From: Leifsonia sp. fls2-241-R2A-40a
GTDB taxonomy: Bacteria > Actinomycetota > Actinomycetes > Actinomycetales > Microbacteriaceae
NCBI RefSeq assembly: GCF_030209575.1
Contig: NZ_JARVRS010000001.1
Span: 2,046,001 to 2,110,000, forward strand
DNA: 64,000 bases
Direction: 5' to 3'
The notes beneath the pieces are model-generated. The model made no database searches, had not been told where the DNA came from, and saw only the letters and a list, made by a program, of their open reading frames with translations. Shown piece after piece: positions 31,089 through 41,236 of this stretch. The position numbers and the translations under genes are program-made. Every line of letters begins with the position of its first letter. The first letter of the stretch is position 1.

Positions 31089-31262
31089 ATGAACGACGTC
31101 ATCAGCGGTATCGTCTGGGCCCTCGCACCGACCGTGCTGGTCGGCCTGCTCTTCTGGCTCATCATGCGTGCCGTCGTGCGTGCCGACCGCAGCGAGCGGA
31201 AGGCGTACAACCGCCTGGAGGCGGAGGAGCGCGCCCGCCGCGGCCTCGCGCCCAAGCCCTGA
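31089..31262 (+). CDS. Small single-pass membrane protein
   Basis: A 57-residue ORF (MNDVISGIVWALAPTVLVGL...). One hydrophobic helix spans about residues 5-28, and a charged, Arg/Glu-rich tail ends RRGLAPKP. It sits 34 bases after lysS with GATGGG-like sequence before the ATG. Similar short proteins follow lysS in related actinobacteria as far as I recall. No function is known. Confidence 0.65.
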   Translation: MNDVISGIVWALAPTVLVGLLFWLIMRAVVRADRSERKAYNRLEAEERARRGLAPKP

Positions 31263-31400
31263 CCCGGACCTTGGCCGCCCTCTGAGCGGTCCCACAGCGC
31301 CCGCCGCGCGGTCGCTCCGCGTGCCCCACGTCGCCGGCACCCGATACGGTAGCTCTGGGGCGCGGCCGTGCCTCACGGCGATCGACGGACGGATGTGTGC

Positions 31401-32864
31401 ATGGAGACGGGGTTCTGGGTCTCCCTCTCCATCGTTCTCGCCCTGCTCGTCGACTTCGTCATCCGCGTCCTGGCGATCATCTTCGTCCCGCGCAATCGCA
31501 AGCCCACCTCCGCGACCGCGTGGCTGCTCGCGATCTTCCTGATCCCGTATGTCGGCATCCTGTTCTTCCTGCTCATCGGCAGCTACAAGCTGCCGAAGCG
31601 CCGGCGGGACAAGCAGGAGGAGATCAACCGCTTCATCATCGACAGCACCGAGGGCATCGAGCGCGTGCGCCGCGATCACCCGTGGCCGCCGTGGCTCGAA
31701 GGCGTCGTGGAGCTCAACCGCAAGCTCGGCGCGATGCCGCTGGTCGGCGGCAACCGCGCGACGCTGAACGGCGACTACCAGGGGTCGCTCGACTCGATGG
31801 CGGAGGAGATCCGCAAGGCGCGCCGGTACGTGCACGTCGAGTTCTACATCCTCACGCTCGACCACACGACGGCGCCGCTGTTCGACGCGCTCGAGGGCGC
31901 GGTCAAGCGCGGAGTGACCGTGCGCGTGCTGCTCGACCACATCGCCTCGCTGCGTACCCCGGACTACAAGCGGACGCTGCGACGGCTCTCCGCGATGGGC
32001 GCGAAGTGGCAGCTCATGCTGCCGGTGCAGCCGTTGCGTGGACGCTATCAGCGGCCCGACCTCCGCAACCACCGCAAGCTGCTCATCGTCGACGGCCGCG
32101 TGGGCTTCATGGGCTCGCAGAACGTCATCGACCGCAGCTACAACAAGAAGTCGAATCTCCGGCGCGGCCTCAAGTGGAAAGAGCTCATCGTCCGGCTGGA
32201 GGGCCCCATCGTCGCCGGTCTGAACGCCATCTTCATCACCGACTGGTACAGCGAGACCGACGAACTGCTCCGCCGCGAGACCGAGCCGATCACCGATGAC
32301 ATCGACGACAACGAGCTGGATGCGCAGGTCGTCCCCTCCGGCCCCGGGTTCGCCGGTGAGAACAACCTCCGGCTGTTCCTCGCGCTGCTGTACTACGCGC
32401 AGGAGCGCATCGTCATCACGTCGCCCTACTTCGTGCCGGACGAGTCGATGCTCATGGCGATCACGTCTGCGGTGCAGCGCGGGATCTCGGTCGAGCTCTT
32501 CGTCTCGGAGATCGGAGACCAGGTGCTCGTCTACCACGCCCAGCGCTCGTACTACGAGGCGCTGCTGCGCGCCGGCGTGCGGATCTACATGTACAAGGCG
32601 CCGTACATCCTCCATGCGAAGCACTTCACGATCGATGACGACGTCGCGGTCATCGGTTCGAGCAACATGGACATGCGCTCCTTCCAGCTCAACATGGAGG
32701 TGTCGCTGATGGTGCGCGGCAAGTCCTTCGTCGAGGAGATGCGCAAGGTGGAGGACGGCTACCGCCGCGACAGCCGCGAACTCACCCTGGACGAGTGGAT
32801 GAAGCAGCCGCTCCGCTCCACGGTGCTCGACAACCTCGCACGGCTGACCTCCGCCCTGCAGTAG
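31401..32864 (+). CDS. cls: Cardiolipin synthase-like phospholipase D protein
   Basis: A 487-residue protein with two N-terminal membrane helices (about 5-27 and 38-60) followed by two PLD domains. The HxKxxxxD motifs are RNHRKLLIVDGRVGFMGSQN (about residue 230) and LHAKHFTIDDDVAVIGSSN (about 410). It would condense two phosphatidylglycerol molecules to cardiolipin. The ATG at 31401 is used. ClsA-type length and layout support the call. Confidence 0.92.
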   Translation: METGFWVSLSIVLALLVDFVIRVLAIIFVPRNRKPTSATAWLLAIFLIPYVGILFFLLIGSYKLPKRRRDKQEEINRFIIDSTEGIERVRRDHPWPPWLEGVVELNRKLGAMPLVGGNRATLNGDYQGSLDSMAEEIRKARRYVHVEFYILTLDHTTAPLFDALEGAVKRGVTVRVLLDHIASLRTPDYKRTLRRLSAMGAKWQLMLPVQPLRGRYQRPDLRNHRKLLIVDGRVGFMGSQNVIDRSYNKKSNLRRGLKWKELIVRLEGPIVAGLNAIFITDWYSETDELLRRETEPITDDIDDNELDAQVVPSGPGFAGENNLRLFLALLYYAQERIVITSPYFVPDESMLMAITSAVQRGISVELFVSEIGDQVLVYHAQRSYYEALLRAGVRIYMYKAPYILHAKHFTIDDDVAVIGSSNMDMRSFQLNMEVSLMVRGKSFVEEMRKVEDGYRRDSRELTLDEWMKQPLRSTVLDNLARLTSALQ

Positions 32865-32993
32865 CGCGCGGGCGGATCAGGAGACCAGCTCCCTGAGCAG
32901 CTCTATGTTCCCCGGGCAGCGCGTCGCAGAGCGCAGTCGCGGACTCTGTGGAGAAGTCCGTCGGAGGCGCGGTGTGGACGAAAGGGGAGGGGC

Positions 32994-33968
32994 TCAGCCG
33001 CGGGGGCGCAGGCGGACGGTCGGCAGCTCGGGTGCCGGCAGCGGCATCCCGTCGTAGCCCTCGACCGTGCCGAAGCGGCCGTCCGGCTCGGCGCCGGCGA
33101 TGACCTCGTCCTGCCAGTCGGCGCGGTAGCGGACGATGTCCTCATGGCTGCGGCCGATGAAGTTCCACCACATCACGATCTCTTCGCCCAGAGGCTCGCC
33201 GCCGACGAGGATCAGCCGTGCGGGGGTCGCGGCGCTGACGGTGACGGCGGCGCGACCGGGATGGAGGTAGGCCAGGTGCGAGCGGGGGACGGCGACACCC
33301 TCGACGGTCACCTCGCCCGCGTCGACCAGCACCCCGTGCTCGAACGACGGGTCGAGCGGCACGTCGATGGTCGAGCCTCCCGGCATCAGGATCTCGGCGC
33401 CGACCAGGGGCGAGAAGACGGTCGCGTCGGTGCCGCTTCCGGCGAGCGAGCCGACGAAGGTCCGCACCGCCGCCGGACCGATGCTTCCGGCCACCGGGGT
33501 GTGGTGCTCGAAGAACGGGGCGACATCGCGCGAGACGGCAGGGAGCGCCACCCACAGCTGCACCCCGTGCAGACGCGACGTCCGCGGTGTCGACACCTCC
33601 GAGTGGCTGATCCCGCGGCCGGCCGTCATGAGATTCAGCTCACCCGGGCGGACCAGCGCGTGGCTCCCTACGCTGTCGCGGTGGTCGATCTCGCCCTCGA
33701 AGAGCCAGCTGACCGTCTGCAGGCCGGTGTGCGGGTGGGGCGGGACGCGCATCCCACCCGTCGCCGAGACGTCGTCGGGACCGTAGTGGTCGATGAAGCA
33801 CCAGCCGCCGATGAGGGAGCGGCGGCGCTGCGGGAGGGTCCGGCGGACGGTCATCGCGCGCGGTCCGCCGAGCGGCACATCGCGCGGTTCCAGGATGTCG
33901 ATCCCCGCGTCCGTGAGCACTGCGGAGTCCGCCACGAGCTCAGCAGGATCCCTCTCCAAGTTGCTCAT
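32994..33968 (-). CDS. Pirin family protein
   Basis: A 324-residue bicupin. The N-terminal pirin domain has metal ligands in HPHTGLQTVSWLFEGEI and the HSE of RGISHSEVSTP, and the C-terminal cupin contains GEVTVEGVAV. NFIGRSHEDI at about residue 270 is typical of the family. Bacterial pirins have been reported as quercetinases or metabolic regulators; nothing here decides between them. It is a single gene, divergent from the lipoprotein gene 57 bases away. The 129 bases downstream (32865-32993) show no gene. Confidence 0.9.
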   Translation of the reverse strand: MSNLERDPAELVADSAVLTDAGIDILEPRDVPLGGPRAMTVRRTLPQRRRSLIGGWCFIDHYGPDDVSATGGMRVPPHPHTGLQTVSWLFEGEIDHRDSVGSHALVRPGELNLMTAGRGISHSEVSTPRTSRLHGVQLWVALPAVSRDVAPFFEHHTPVAGSIGPAAVRTFVGSLAGSGTDATVFSPLVGAEILMPGGSTIDVPLDPSFEHGVLVDAGEVTVEGVAVPRSHLAYLHPGRAAVTVSAATPARLILVGGEPLGEEIVMWWNFIGRSHEDIVRYRADWQDEVIAGAEPDGRFGTVEGYDGMPLPAPELPTVRLRPRG

Positions 33969-34025
33969 AGCGGCATCCTAGGCGTCCGCCAGCGGGCACG
34001 GAGCGGTCCTTCCTAGAATGGACTC

Positions 34026-34448
34026 GTGCCCCGGACCGCCACCCGACTCCTCCCCGCCGTCGCCGCCCTCGTGGCCGTGGCGGCGCTCGCCGGATGCTCC
34101 TCCGCGCCGGGCCGGCCCGTCGACGATTACGCGGGCGAGCCGAAGGGCGTGCAGGCGCCCGCGAGCAGCGCCGGCGGCGCCGCCTGGGCCGCCTGGCTCG
34201 AGGACGGCGCGCGCGTGGCGATCGTCCTCTACGGCAGCTCGTCGTGCCCGCCGAAGGTGCAGAACATCTCGGTGAGCGGCGCCGACACGATCAAGGCGGT
34301 CCTCGCGCCCGCGCCCGGCGGCATCTGCACCCGCGACTACGTACCCCACACCACCGTCTTCGCCACTCCGGACCACATCACGAAGAGCGCCGAGGTGAAC
34401 GTCGTCCTGCCGGATGCGACCCTCACTCTGCCCGCCCGTCAGGGCTGA
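34026..34448 (+). CDS. Small secreted lipoprotein, unknown function
   Basis: 140 residues from GTG 34026. A short basic N-terminus and hydrophobic core lead to the lipobox ALAGC (Cys at about residue 23). A Pro/Ser/Ala stretch and a compact domain of about 90 residues follow, with a possible disulfide between SSSCPPKV and GGICTRDY. No named family was recognised. It lies ahead of clpC but a 129-base gap separates them, so co-transcription is doubtful. Confidence 0.75.
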   Translation: MPRTATRLLPAVAALVAVAALAGCSSAPGRPVDDYAGEPKGVQAPASSAGGAAWAAWLEDGARVAIVLYGSSSCPPKVQNISVSGADTIKAVLAPAPGGICTRDYVPHTTVFATPDHITKSAEVNVVLPDATLTLPARQG

Positions 34449-34577
34449 ACCGCCCAATCCTCCCGGCCGCCTGAGAGCTGTCACGCCCACGGCGAACAGG
34501 CCCACGCGACGGGGGGAGCGGTGGTTACTCTCTTTGTATCGACGCCGAACCTGCCCGGTGTCGTACGAGGAGTAGAC

Positions 34578-37100
34578 ATGTTCGAGAGATTCACCGACCG
34601 CGCCCGCCGTGTCGTCGTCTTGGCCCAAGAAGAGGCCAAGATGCTCAACCACAACTACATCGGGACCGAGCACATCCTGCTCGGCCTGATCCACGAGGGT
34701 GAGGGCGTCGCCGCGAAGGCGCTCGAGTCGCTCGGCATCTCGCTGGACGCCGTCCGCGAGCAGGTCCAGGACATCATCGGCCAGGGCCAACAGCAGCCGA
34801 CCGGGCACATCCCGTTCACGCCGCGCGCCAAGAAGGTCCTCGAGCTCAGCCTCCGCGAGGCCCTCCAGCTCGGCCACAACTACATCGGGACCGAGCACAT
34901 CCTGCTCGGCCTGATCCGCGAGGGCGAGGGCGTCGCCGCCCAGGTGCTCGTGAAGCTCGGGGCCGACCTCAACCGCGTCCGCCAGCAGGTCATCCAGCTC
35001 CTCTCCGGCTACCAGGGCAAGGAGCAGGTCCAGGTGGGCGGCAACGATCAGACCACCGCGCAGGCCGGTAGCCAGATCCTCGACCAGTTCGGCCGCAACC
35101 TCACGCAGGCCGCCCGCGACAACAAGCTCGACCCGGTGATCGGACGCGAGAAGGAGATCGAGCGCGTCATGCAGATCCTGTCGCGCCGCTCCAAGAACAA
35201 CCCGGTCCTGATCGGTGAGCCCGGCGTCGGCAAGACCGCCGTCGTCGAGGGCCTCGCGCAGGCCATCGTCCGCGGCGACGTGCCCGAGACGCTGAAGGAC
35301 AAGCAGCTCTACACGCTCGACCTCGGTTCGCTGATCGCCGGCTCCCGCTACCGCGGCGACTTCGAGGAGCGCCTGAAGAAGGTCACCAAGGAGATCCGCA
35401 CCCGCGGCGACATCATCACGTTCATCGACGAGATCCACACCCTCGTGGGTGCCGGTGCCGCCGAGGGCGCGATCGACGCGGCCAGCATCCTGAAGCCGCT
35501 GCTCGCCCGCGGTGAGCTGCAGACCATCGGTGCGACCACGCTCGACGAGTACCGCAAGCACTTCGAGAAGGATGCCGCGCTCGAGCGCCGGTTCCAGCCC
35601 ATCCAGGTGGCCGAGCCGTCGCTGCCCCACGCGATCAACATCCTCAAGGGTCTCCGCGACCGCTACGAGGCGCACCACAAGGTTTCCATCACCGACGGCG
35701 CGATCGTGGCCGCGGCGAACCTCGCCGACCGCTACATCCAGGACCGCTTCCTCCCGGACAAGGCCATCGACCTGATCGACGAGGCCGGCGCCCGCCTGCG
35801 CCTGTCGATCCTGTCGGCCCCGCCGGAGCTGCGCGAGTTCGACGACAAGATCGCCGCCGTCCGCTCCCAGAAGGAGGGCGCGATCGAGGACCAGGACTTC
35901 GAGAAGGCCGCCAGCCTGCGCGACGAGGAGAAGAACCTGCTCGGCGAGCGGCTCCGCCTCGAGAAGCAGTGGCGCTCGGGCGAGGTCAAGACCACGGCCG
36001 AGGTCGACGAGGGGCTCATCGCCGAGGTGCTGGCCCAGGCGACCGGCATCCCCGTGTTCAAGCTCACCGAAGAGGAGTCCGCGCGACTCGTCTACATGGA
36101 GAAGGCTCTGCACGAGCGCGTCATCGGTCAGGAGGAGGCCATCTCGGCTCTCTCGAAGACCATCCGACGCACCCGCGCCGGCCTGAAGGACCCGAAGCGT
36201 CCCTCCGGCTCGTTCATCTTCGCCGGCCCCACCGGTGTCGGTAAGACCGAGCTGGCCAAGGCGCTCGCCGAGTTCCTGTTCGACGACGAGTCGGCCATGA
36301 TCTCGCTCGACATGTCGGAATACGGCGAGAAGCACACCGTCTCCCGGCTGTTCGGTGCCCCTCCCGGGTTCGTCGGCTTCGAAGAGGGCGGTCAGCTCAC
36401 CGAGAAGGTCCGCCGCAAGCCGTTCAGCGTCGTGCTGTTCGACGAGATCGAGAAGGCGCACCCGGACATCTTCAACTCGCTGCTCCAGATCCTGGAGGAG
36501 GGACGTCTGACGGATGGTCAGGGTCGCGTGGTCGACTTCAAGAACACCGTGATCATCATGACCACCAACCTCGGTACCAAGGACATCTCCGGCGGCCCCG
36601 TCGGGTTCCAGATCGAGGGTGACCCGCAGACCGGTTACGACCGGATGCGCGGCAAGGTCTACGAAGAGCTGAAGAAGAACTTCAAGCCCGAGTTCCTGAA
36701 CCGTGTCGACGAGATCATCGTCTTCCCGCAGCTGGACAAGAGCGAGCTCCTGCAGATCGTCGACCTGTTCATCAAGCGCCTGTCGACCCGTCTGCTCGAC
36801 CGCGACATGACCATCGAGCTGGCTCTGCCGGCGAAGGAGCGGCTGATCGAGGTCGGGTTCGACCCGACGCTCGGCGCCCGTCCACTGCGCCGCGCTGTGC
36901 AGCACGAGATCGAGGACCGGCTGAGCGAGCGGATCCTGCACGGCGAGCTCAACGCGGGCGACCACGTCCACGTCGACTTCGCCGACGGCGAGTTCGTCTT
37001 CACGACCACGGCCCGCAAGGAGCCGATCGGTGCGGGGATCAACGCGACCGCCGCGATCGGCACCGGACCGGCCACGCCGGACCTGGCAGCGAACGAGTGA
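34578..37100 (+). CDS. clpC: ATP-dependent Clp protease ATPase subunit ClpC
   Basis: An 840-residue HSP100 unfoldase that feeds substrates to ClpP1P2. Two N-domain repeats (residues 1-145; [14 protein letters not shown] occurs twice) precede AAA-1 (Walker A GEPGVGKT) and the UVR-type middle domain ([20 protein letters not shown]). AAA-2 follows ([19 protein letters not shown]). A ClpP-contact loop is expected after it. GAGGAG lies 7 bases before ATG 34578. It is a single gene with its own terminator. Confidence 0.97.
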   Translation: MFERFTDRARRVVVLAQEEAKMLNHNYIGTEHILLGLIHEGEGVAAKALESLGISLDAVREQVQDIIGQGQQQPTGHIPFTPRAKKVLELSLREALQLGHNYIGTEHILLGLIREGEGVAAQVLVKLGADLNRVRQQVIQLLSGYQGKEQVQVGGNDQTTAQAGSQILDQFGRNLTQAARDNKLDPVIGREKEIERVMQILSRRSKNNPVLIGEPGVGKTAVVEGLAQAIVRGDVPETLKDKQLYTLDLGSLIAGSRYRGDFEERLKKVTKEIRTRGDIITFIDEIHTLVGAGAAEGAIDAASILKPLLARGELQTIGATTLDEYRKHFEKDAALERRFQPIQVAEPSLPHAINILKGLRDRYEAHHKVSITDGAIVAAANLADRYIQDRFLPDKAIDLIDEAGARLRLSILSAPPELREFDDKIAAVRSQKEGAIEDQDFEKAASLRDEEKNLLGERLRLEKQWRSGEVKTTAEVDEGLIAEVLAQATGIPVFKLTEEESARLVYMEKALHERVIGQEEAISALSKTIRRTRAGLKDPKRPSGSFIFAGPTGVGKTELAKALAEFLFDDESAMISLDMSEYGEKHTVSRLFGAPPGFVGFEEGGQLTEKVRRKPFSVVLFDEIEKAHPDIFNSLLQILEEGRLTDGQGRVVDFKNTVIIMTTNLGTKDISGGPVGFQIEGDPQTGYDRMRGKVYEELKKNFKPEFLNRVDEIIVFPQLDKSELLQIVDLFIKRLSTRLLDRDMTIELALPAKERLIEVGFDPTLGARPLRRAVQHEIEDRLSERILHGELNAGDHVHVDFADGEFVFTTTARKEPIGAGINATAAIGTGPATPDLAANE

Positions 37101-37125
37101 TCTCGCTGAACTGACGTTCTGCGAC

Positions 37126-37156
37126 AAGGGCCGGCCTCTTCGGAGGCCGGCCCTTT
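37126..37156 (+). terminator. Terminator after clpC (UUCG loop)
   Basis: AAGGGCCGGCCTC and GAGGCCGGCCCTT form a perfect 13-bp stem closed by a TTCG tetraloop and followed by TTTCGTCGTC. It lies 25 bases after the clpC stop. Confidence 0.88.
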
Positions 37157-37179
37157 CGTCGTCTCGGTAGGGTGGAATC

Positions 37180-37698
37180 GTGAGTGGCGAGAGCGATCCA
37201 GGGTTCATCATCCGGCGTGCGCGGACGAGTGACGTCCCGCGCATCCAGGAGCTCGTGGAGCCGCTGGTGCAGCGCCGCATCCTCCTGGGCAAGGAGATGG
37301 TGACGCTGTACGAGTCCGTGCAGGAGTTCCGGGTCGCCCAGGACGCGTCGGGCGGGCTGATCGGCTGCGGCGCTCTGCACGTCATCTGGAGCGACCTGGG
37401 CGAGGTCCGCACCCTCGCGGTCGCGGACGAGTGGCTCGGGAAGGGGGTCGGTCGCGCGCTGCTCGGCCGACTCGAGGGGGATGCGCGCGAGCTCGGCCTC
37501 GACCGCCTGTTCTGCCTCACCTTCGAGGTCGACTTCTTCGCCCGCAACGGCTTCGAGGAGATGGGCGAGGGGAGCGTCGATCCTCAGGTGTATGCGGAGC
37601 TTCTGCGGTCGAACGATGAGGGCGTCGCGGAGTTCCTCGACCTCGCGCGGGTGAAGCCGAACACTCTGGGCAACACCCGCATGCTGAAGCATCTCTGA
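37180..37698 (+). CDS. Amino-acid N-acetyltransferase (ArgA-like GNAT)
   Basis: A 172-residue single-domain GNAT. The acetyl-CoA loop is EVRTLAVADEWLGKGVGRALLG (about residues 75-96), then LGLDRLFCLTFEVDFFARNGFEE. Length and sequence resemble the short N-acetylglutamate synthase of mycobacteria (Rv2747 type), which starts arginine synthesis. GTG 37180 is the start; the region just upstream is the clpC terminator. A generic GNAT is the fallback. Confidence 0.78.
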   Translation: MSGESDPGFIIRRARTSDVPRIQELVEPLVQRRILLGKEMVTLYESVQEFRVAQDASGGLIGCGALHVIWSDLGEVRTLAVADEWLGKGVGRALLGRLEGDARELGLDRLFCLTFEVDFFARNGFEEMGEGSVDPQVYAELLRSNDEGVAEFLDLARVKPNTLGNTRMLKHL

Positions 37699-37761
37699 GC
37701 GCTCGCATCACGGCGGGCGCGCCTGCCCCGGGCGTAGGCGACGCGTGGTTATAGTGCGGGC

Positions 37762-38394
37762 ATGTCGACGATCAAGAACCCGGTCGGCCCCCAGTCGAGC
37801 CGCGTGTACTGGCGCCGCCGACTCGTCGTTCTCCTCGGCGTCGTCGCCGTAGTGGTCGTGATCGTCCTCCTCTTCGTCCGGCCCGGCGCCTCGAACGGCG
37901 AGCCGGCCAAGCAGCACCCCGCCGGTGCGGCCACGAAGCCGCCGGCCGCAGCGACCAGCATCCCCACCGCGAGTGCTTCGGCCGACGGTCAGCCGTGCAA
38001 GCCGGCCGACATCAAGGTGGAGGCCGTCACCGACAAGGATGTCTACGCGCCCGGGGAGCTGCCCCAGCTCTCGGTCGCGCTGACGAACACCGGGTCGAAG
38101 TCGTGCACGATCGACGCGGGGACGGCGCAGCAGCTGTTCACGATCACGAGCGGCGCCGAGATCTACTGGAAGTCGACGGACTGCCAGACCGACAAGGTCG
38201 ACGCGGAGGTGCTGCTGGCGCCGGCCAAGACCATCTCGTCGAAGACGCCGATCACGTGGGACCGGACGCGCTCGGACCCGTCCACGTGTCAGGCGAAGCG
38301 CGAGCAGGTTCCTGCCGCCGGCGCGTCGTACCACTTGGAGACGACCGTCTCGGGCATCAAGAGCGCGGAGACGAAGCAGTTCATCCTGCAGTGA
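37762..38394 (+). CDS. Membrane-anchored extracytoplasmic protein, unknown
   Basis: 210 residues. A basic N-terminus (RVYWRRR) and one membrane helix (about 22-42) are followed by a Pro/Ala/Thr linker and a beta-rich extracellular domain of about 130 residues. Four cysteines (PCKPADI, KSCTID, TDCQTD, STCQAKR) could form two disulfides. No enzymatic motif is present. Its end overlaps the convergent YciI-like gene by 14 bp. Confidence 0.7.
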   Translation: MSTIKNPVGPQSSRVYWRRRLVVLLGVVAVVVVIVLLFVRPGASNGEPAKQHPAGAATKPPAAATSIPTASASADGQPCKPADIKVEAVTDKDVYAPGELPQLSVALTNTGSKSCTIDAGTAQQLFTITSGAEIYWKSTDCQTDKVDAEVLLAPAKTISSKTPITWDRTRSDPSTCQAKREQVPAAGASYHLETTVSGIKSAETKQFILQ

Positions 38395-38734
38395 CGTCGG
38401 CCCCGCGGACGTAGGCGCCTTCGATCTCGCGCACTTCGACGCCCGCACCGTGGCGGGTGGCGGGGTTGCGTCGCGCGATGGTCAGAGCCGCTTCGAGGTC
38501 GGGTGCTTCGATGATGCCGATGCCCGCGATGATCTCTTTGCTCTCGGTGTAGGGCCCGTCGGTGATGCCGGTGCCGCGGACCGACCGCGCGGTGGCGGGG
38601 GAGGCGAGGGCGTAGGCGGCGCTGAGGGCGCCCGAGCGGATCAGCTCGGCGGAGTGCTCGTCGTGTTCGGCGAGCTCGGCCGCGTCATGGTCGATGGTGG
38701 GGTCGGAGAAGATGAAAATGGCGAACTGCGGCAT
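38381..38734 (-). CDS. YciI/DGPF-domain protein
   Basis: A 117-residue YCII-related protein. MPQFAIFIFSDP starts the ferredoxin-like fold, then TDGPYTESKEIIAGIGIIEAPDLEAALTIARRNP carries the DGP(F/Y) motif. Such proteins often sit by ECF sigma factor genes; here there is none next to it. The function is unknown. It lies downstream of radA on the same strand. Confidence 0.85.
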   Translation of the reverse strand: MPQFAIFIFSDPTIDHDAAELAEHDEHSAELIRSGALSAAYALASPATARSVRGTGITDGPYTESKEIIAGIGIIEAPDLEAALTIARRNPATRHGAGVEVREIEGAYVRGADVTAG

Positions 38735-38805
38735 GGTTGTTCCTTCCGGTGTGTGGATGTCGTCATCATCACGTCGTCCGAGGCTGCGGCTTTTCGACCG
38801 GATGG

Positions 38806-40170
38806 TCAGAACGCCGCGTCGAGTTCGCGTTCGCGGTCGGTCGATGCCGCGGCGAATGCGACGCGAAGCGCCTCGCGGATGGTCGCGCTGCGGTCGTCGA
38901 CACGGGTGGTGAAGCCGAGCCGGGTGGCCTCCGCGGTGCGCTGCTTCCCGCTCACGACTGGGCGGATCTCGCCGGCGAGACTGATCTCGCCGAATGCCGC
39001 GAGCGTGTGGGGAATCGCGCGCTCGGTCGCCGCCGACGCGATCGCGAGCGCGATGGCAAGGTCGGCGCCGGGCTCGGTGAGCCGGACACCCCCGACGGTG
39101 GAGACGTAGACGTCTTTATCGCCGAGCCGGATGCCGGCCCGGCGTTCGAGGACCGCGAGCAGCATGGCCACGCGGGACGCATCCACGCCGTTCGTGACCC
39201 GTCGCGGATTGGGCGCGGTAGTGCCGACGACGAGCGCCTGGACCTCGACCGGCAGCGGCCGGCGGCCCTCCATGGCCACGGTCACGCAGGTGCCGGACAC
39301 CGGGGTGGTGTTGCGGCTGAGGAACAGACCGCTCGGGTCCGGCACTTCGGCGATGCCGTCTCCGGCCATCTCGAAGCAGCCGACCTCGTCGGTCGGGCCG
39401 AAGCGGTTCTTCAGGGCACGGACGAACCGCAGCGCCGTCTGCCGGTCGCCTTCGAACTGGCACACCACATCCACCAGGTGCTCGAGGAGCCGCGGGCCGG
39501 CGATCGAGCCGTCTTTGGTGACGTGGCCGACGATGAGCACAGGCAGGTCGCGCTCTTTGGCGATCCGAATGAGGGCGCTGGCGACCTCGCGGACCTGACT
39601 GGGACCGCCGGCGAGGCCCTCGGTCGCGCTGTTGGAGACGGTCTGGACGGAGTCGACGATCACGAGCGACGGGTCGACCGCGTCGATCTGCGCGATGATC
39701 GTGGCGAGGTCGGTCTCGGAGGCCAGGTAGAGCTCGTCGTGCACCGCGCCGGTGCGCTCGGCGCGCATCCTGACCTGGCTCACGGACTCCTCAGCGCTCA
39801 CGTAGAGCACCCGGTTGCGTGCTCGCGCCGCCCGCGATGCCACCTCGAGGAGGAGGGTGGACTTGCCCACGCCGGGTTCGCCGCTCAGCAGGATCGCAGC
39901 CCCCGGCACGATCCCTCCGCCGAGGACGCGGTCGAATTCGCCGATGCCGCTCGGGCGGCGGTTCGAGCCCTCGGTGGGCCGGATCTCGGCGATCGAGCGC
40001 GCCTCCCGCCCGGCGGCGATCGTCACGGGCTTGAGGGCGCGGAGGGCTCCCGTCGGCTGGGCGGTCTCGGCCACGGTGCCCCAGGCGTGGCACTCCGGGC
40101 AGCGGCCCACCCACTTGGCAGTGGACCACCCGCATTCGGAGCAGCGGTAGTTGACAGACGCCTTCGGCAC
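38806..40170 (-). CDS. radA: DNA repair protein RadA (Sms)
   Basis: A 454-residue RecA-like helicase that processes branched recombination intermediates. The N-terminal C4 zinc finger (CSECGWSTAKWVGRCPEC) precedes the ATPase with Walker A GEPGVGKST and the RadA-specific LKNRFGPTDEVG motif. The C-terminal Lon-like domain ends the protein (DKDVYVSTVGGVRLTEPGADLAIALAI). GTG 40170 is chosen because AGGAGG lies 5-6 bases upstream; the longer reading frame to 41004 is the shadow of the opposite gene. Confidence 0.95.
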   Translation of the reverse strand: MPKASVNYRCSECGWSTAKWVGRCPECHAWGTVAETAQPTGALRALKPVTIAAGREARSIAEIRPTEGSNRRPSGIGEFDRVLGGGIVPGAAILLSGEPGVGKSTLLLEVASRAARARNRVLYVSAEESVSQVRMRAERTGAVHDELYLASETDLATIIAQIDAVDPSLVIVDSVQTVSNSATEGLAGGPSQVREVASALIRIAKERDLPVLIVGHVTKDGSIAGPRLLEHLVDVVCQFEGDRQTALRFVRALKNRFGPTDEVGCFEMAGDGIAEVPDPSGLFLSRNTTPVSGTCVTVAMEGRRPLPVEVQALVVGTTAPNPRRVTNGVDASRVAMLLAVLERRAGIRLGDKDVYVSTVGGVRLTEPGADLAIALAIASAATERAIPHTLAAFGEISLAGEIRPVVSGKQRTAEATRLGFTTRVDDRSATIREALRVAFAAASTDRERELDAAF

Positions 40171-40309
40171 GGCACCTCCTCGATCGAAATCCACACTACG
40201 GGGGGCCACCGTCATCGCAGGGAGGATCGCGGCCGGCTGTGCACATCCCGCCGGAGCCGTCGGCTGTGGGCACTTCTGCGTGTCGGTTCCCGCGTGCAGA
40301 ATGGGCCGC

Positions 40310-41236
40310 ATGGCTGACCGTACGTTCACCCTTCGCTCAGGCCGCGTGCTCGGGCTGTCCAGCTTCGGCGACGCCGACGCAGAGCGCCTGGTGGTCCTCT
40401 GCCACCCGGCGCCGGGTTCGTCGGGTTTCGATCCGGACCCCGACGCCTCCGCCGAGCGCCGTGCGCACATCGTGGCGCTCGACCGGCCCGGGTACGGCTC
40501 CAGCGACCCGTGGCCGCTCGGGACCTGGCCGAGCATCGTCCGGGCGGCCGACGACATCGCCGAGTACGTGCGCTCCGTCGTCGTCGCGGAGACGGTCATC
40601 GGAGTGACCCGGCCGCGGACGGTCGGCGTCGCGGGCTGGTCGGCCGGCGGCCGGGTGGCCCTGGCGCTGGCCGCGCGCCATCCCCAGCTCGTCGACCGGG
40701 TCGCCATCGTCGGCACGCCCGCACCGAATGAGGCGGTGCCGTGGATCGATCCGCAGCTGCAGGCGCTCTCGGACCAGTTGGGCGCGATGGCGCCCGATGA
40801 GGCGATGAGCCGGCTGGGCGGGATGCTGCAGCCGCAGGCCGACGCCGTCGCGGCCGCGGACGAGCCCGGCGACGTGCCGCTCGACCTTCTCGGCATCGGC
40901 GCGGTGGATGCGCAGGTCCTCGCGGGCCGAGGCGTCCACGACCGGCTCGGCCGGATGCTCAGGGACGCGTTCCGCCAGGGGACGTCGGGCGTGGCGGGCG
41001 ACATCCTCAGCTACACCGCCCGTCCGTGGGGCTTCGAGCCGGGCGACGTCGCCGCCAAGACGCTGGTGATCGCCGGCCAGGCCGACGCCGTGGCCGGTCA
41101 CGCCCATGCGGCCTGGTATCAGCGCGCGATTCCGGATGCGCGGATGGAGATGGTGCCCGGCGTCGGGCACCTGGCGATCGTGCCGACGTGGGGGCGCATC
41201 CTGTCGCATCTGGCGCCCGCGAACGTCACGCGCTGA
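40310..41236 (+). CDS. Alpha/beta hydrolase
   Basis: A 308-residue alpha/beta-hydrolase-fold protein. The oxyanion strand is CHPAPGSSGFD, the nucleophile elbow is VAGWSAGGRVAL (Ser), the acid is probably in VIAGQADAV, and the His is in PGVGHLAIV near the end. The substrate cannot be told. ATG 40301, three codons upstream and in frame, is an alternative. Its last 11 bases overlap the convergent SGNH hydrolase gene. Confidence 0.85.
   Translation: MADRTFTLRSGRVLGLSSFGDADAERLVVLCHPAPGSSGFDPDPDASAERRAHIVALDRPGYGSSDPWPLGTWPSIVRAADDIAEYVRSVVVAETVIGVTRPRTVGVAGWSAGGRVALALAARHPQLVDRVAIVGTPAPNEAVPWIDPQLQALSDQLGAMAPDEAMSRLGGMLQPQADAVAAADEPGDVPLDLLGIGAVDAQVLAGRGVHDRLGRMLRDAFRQGTSGVAGDILSYTARPWGFEPGDVAAKTLVIAGQADAVAGHAHAAWYQRAIPDARMEMVPGVGHLAIVPTWGRILSHLAPANVTR

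Noticed and set aside
33978-37547. 1189-residue minus-strand reading frame across clpC
   Set aside because: It is the antisense shadow of the strongly recognised clpC gene and has low-complexity, Arg/Leu/Glu-rich composition.
37990-38394. DUF4232-type domain in the membrane-anchored protein
   Set aside because: Cys spacing and overall size are only loosely similar; no firm motif, so the family name was left out.
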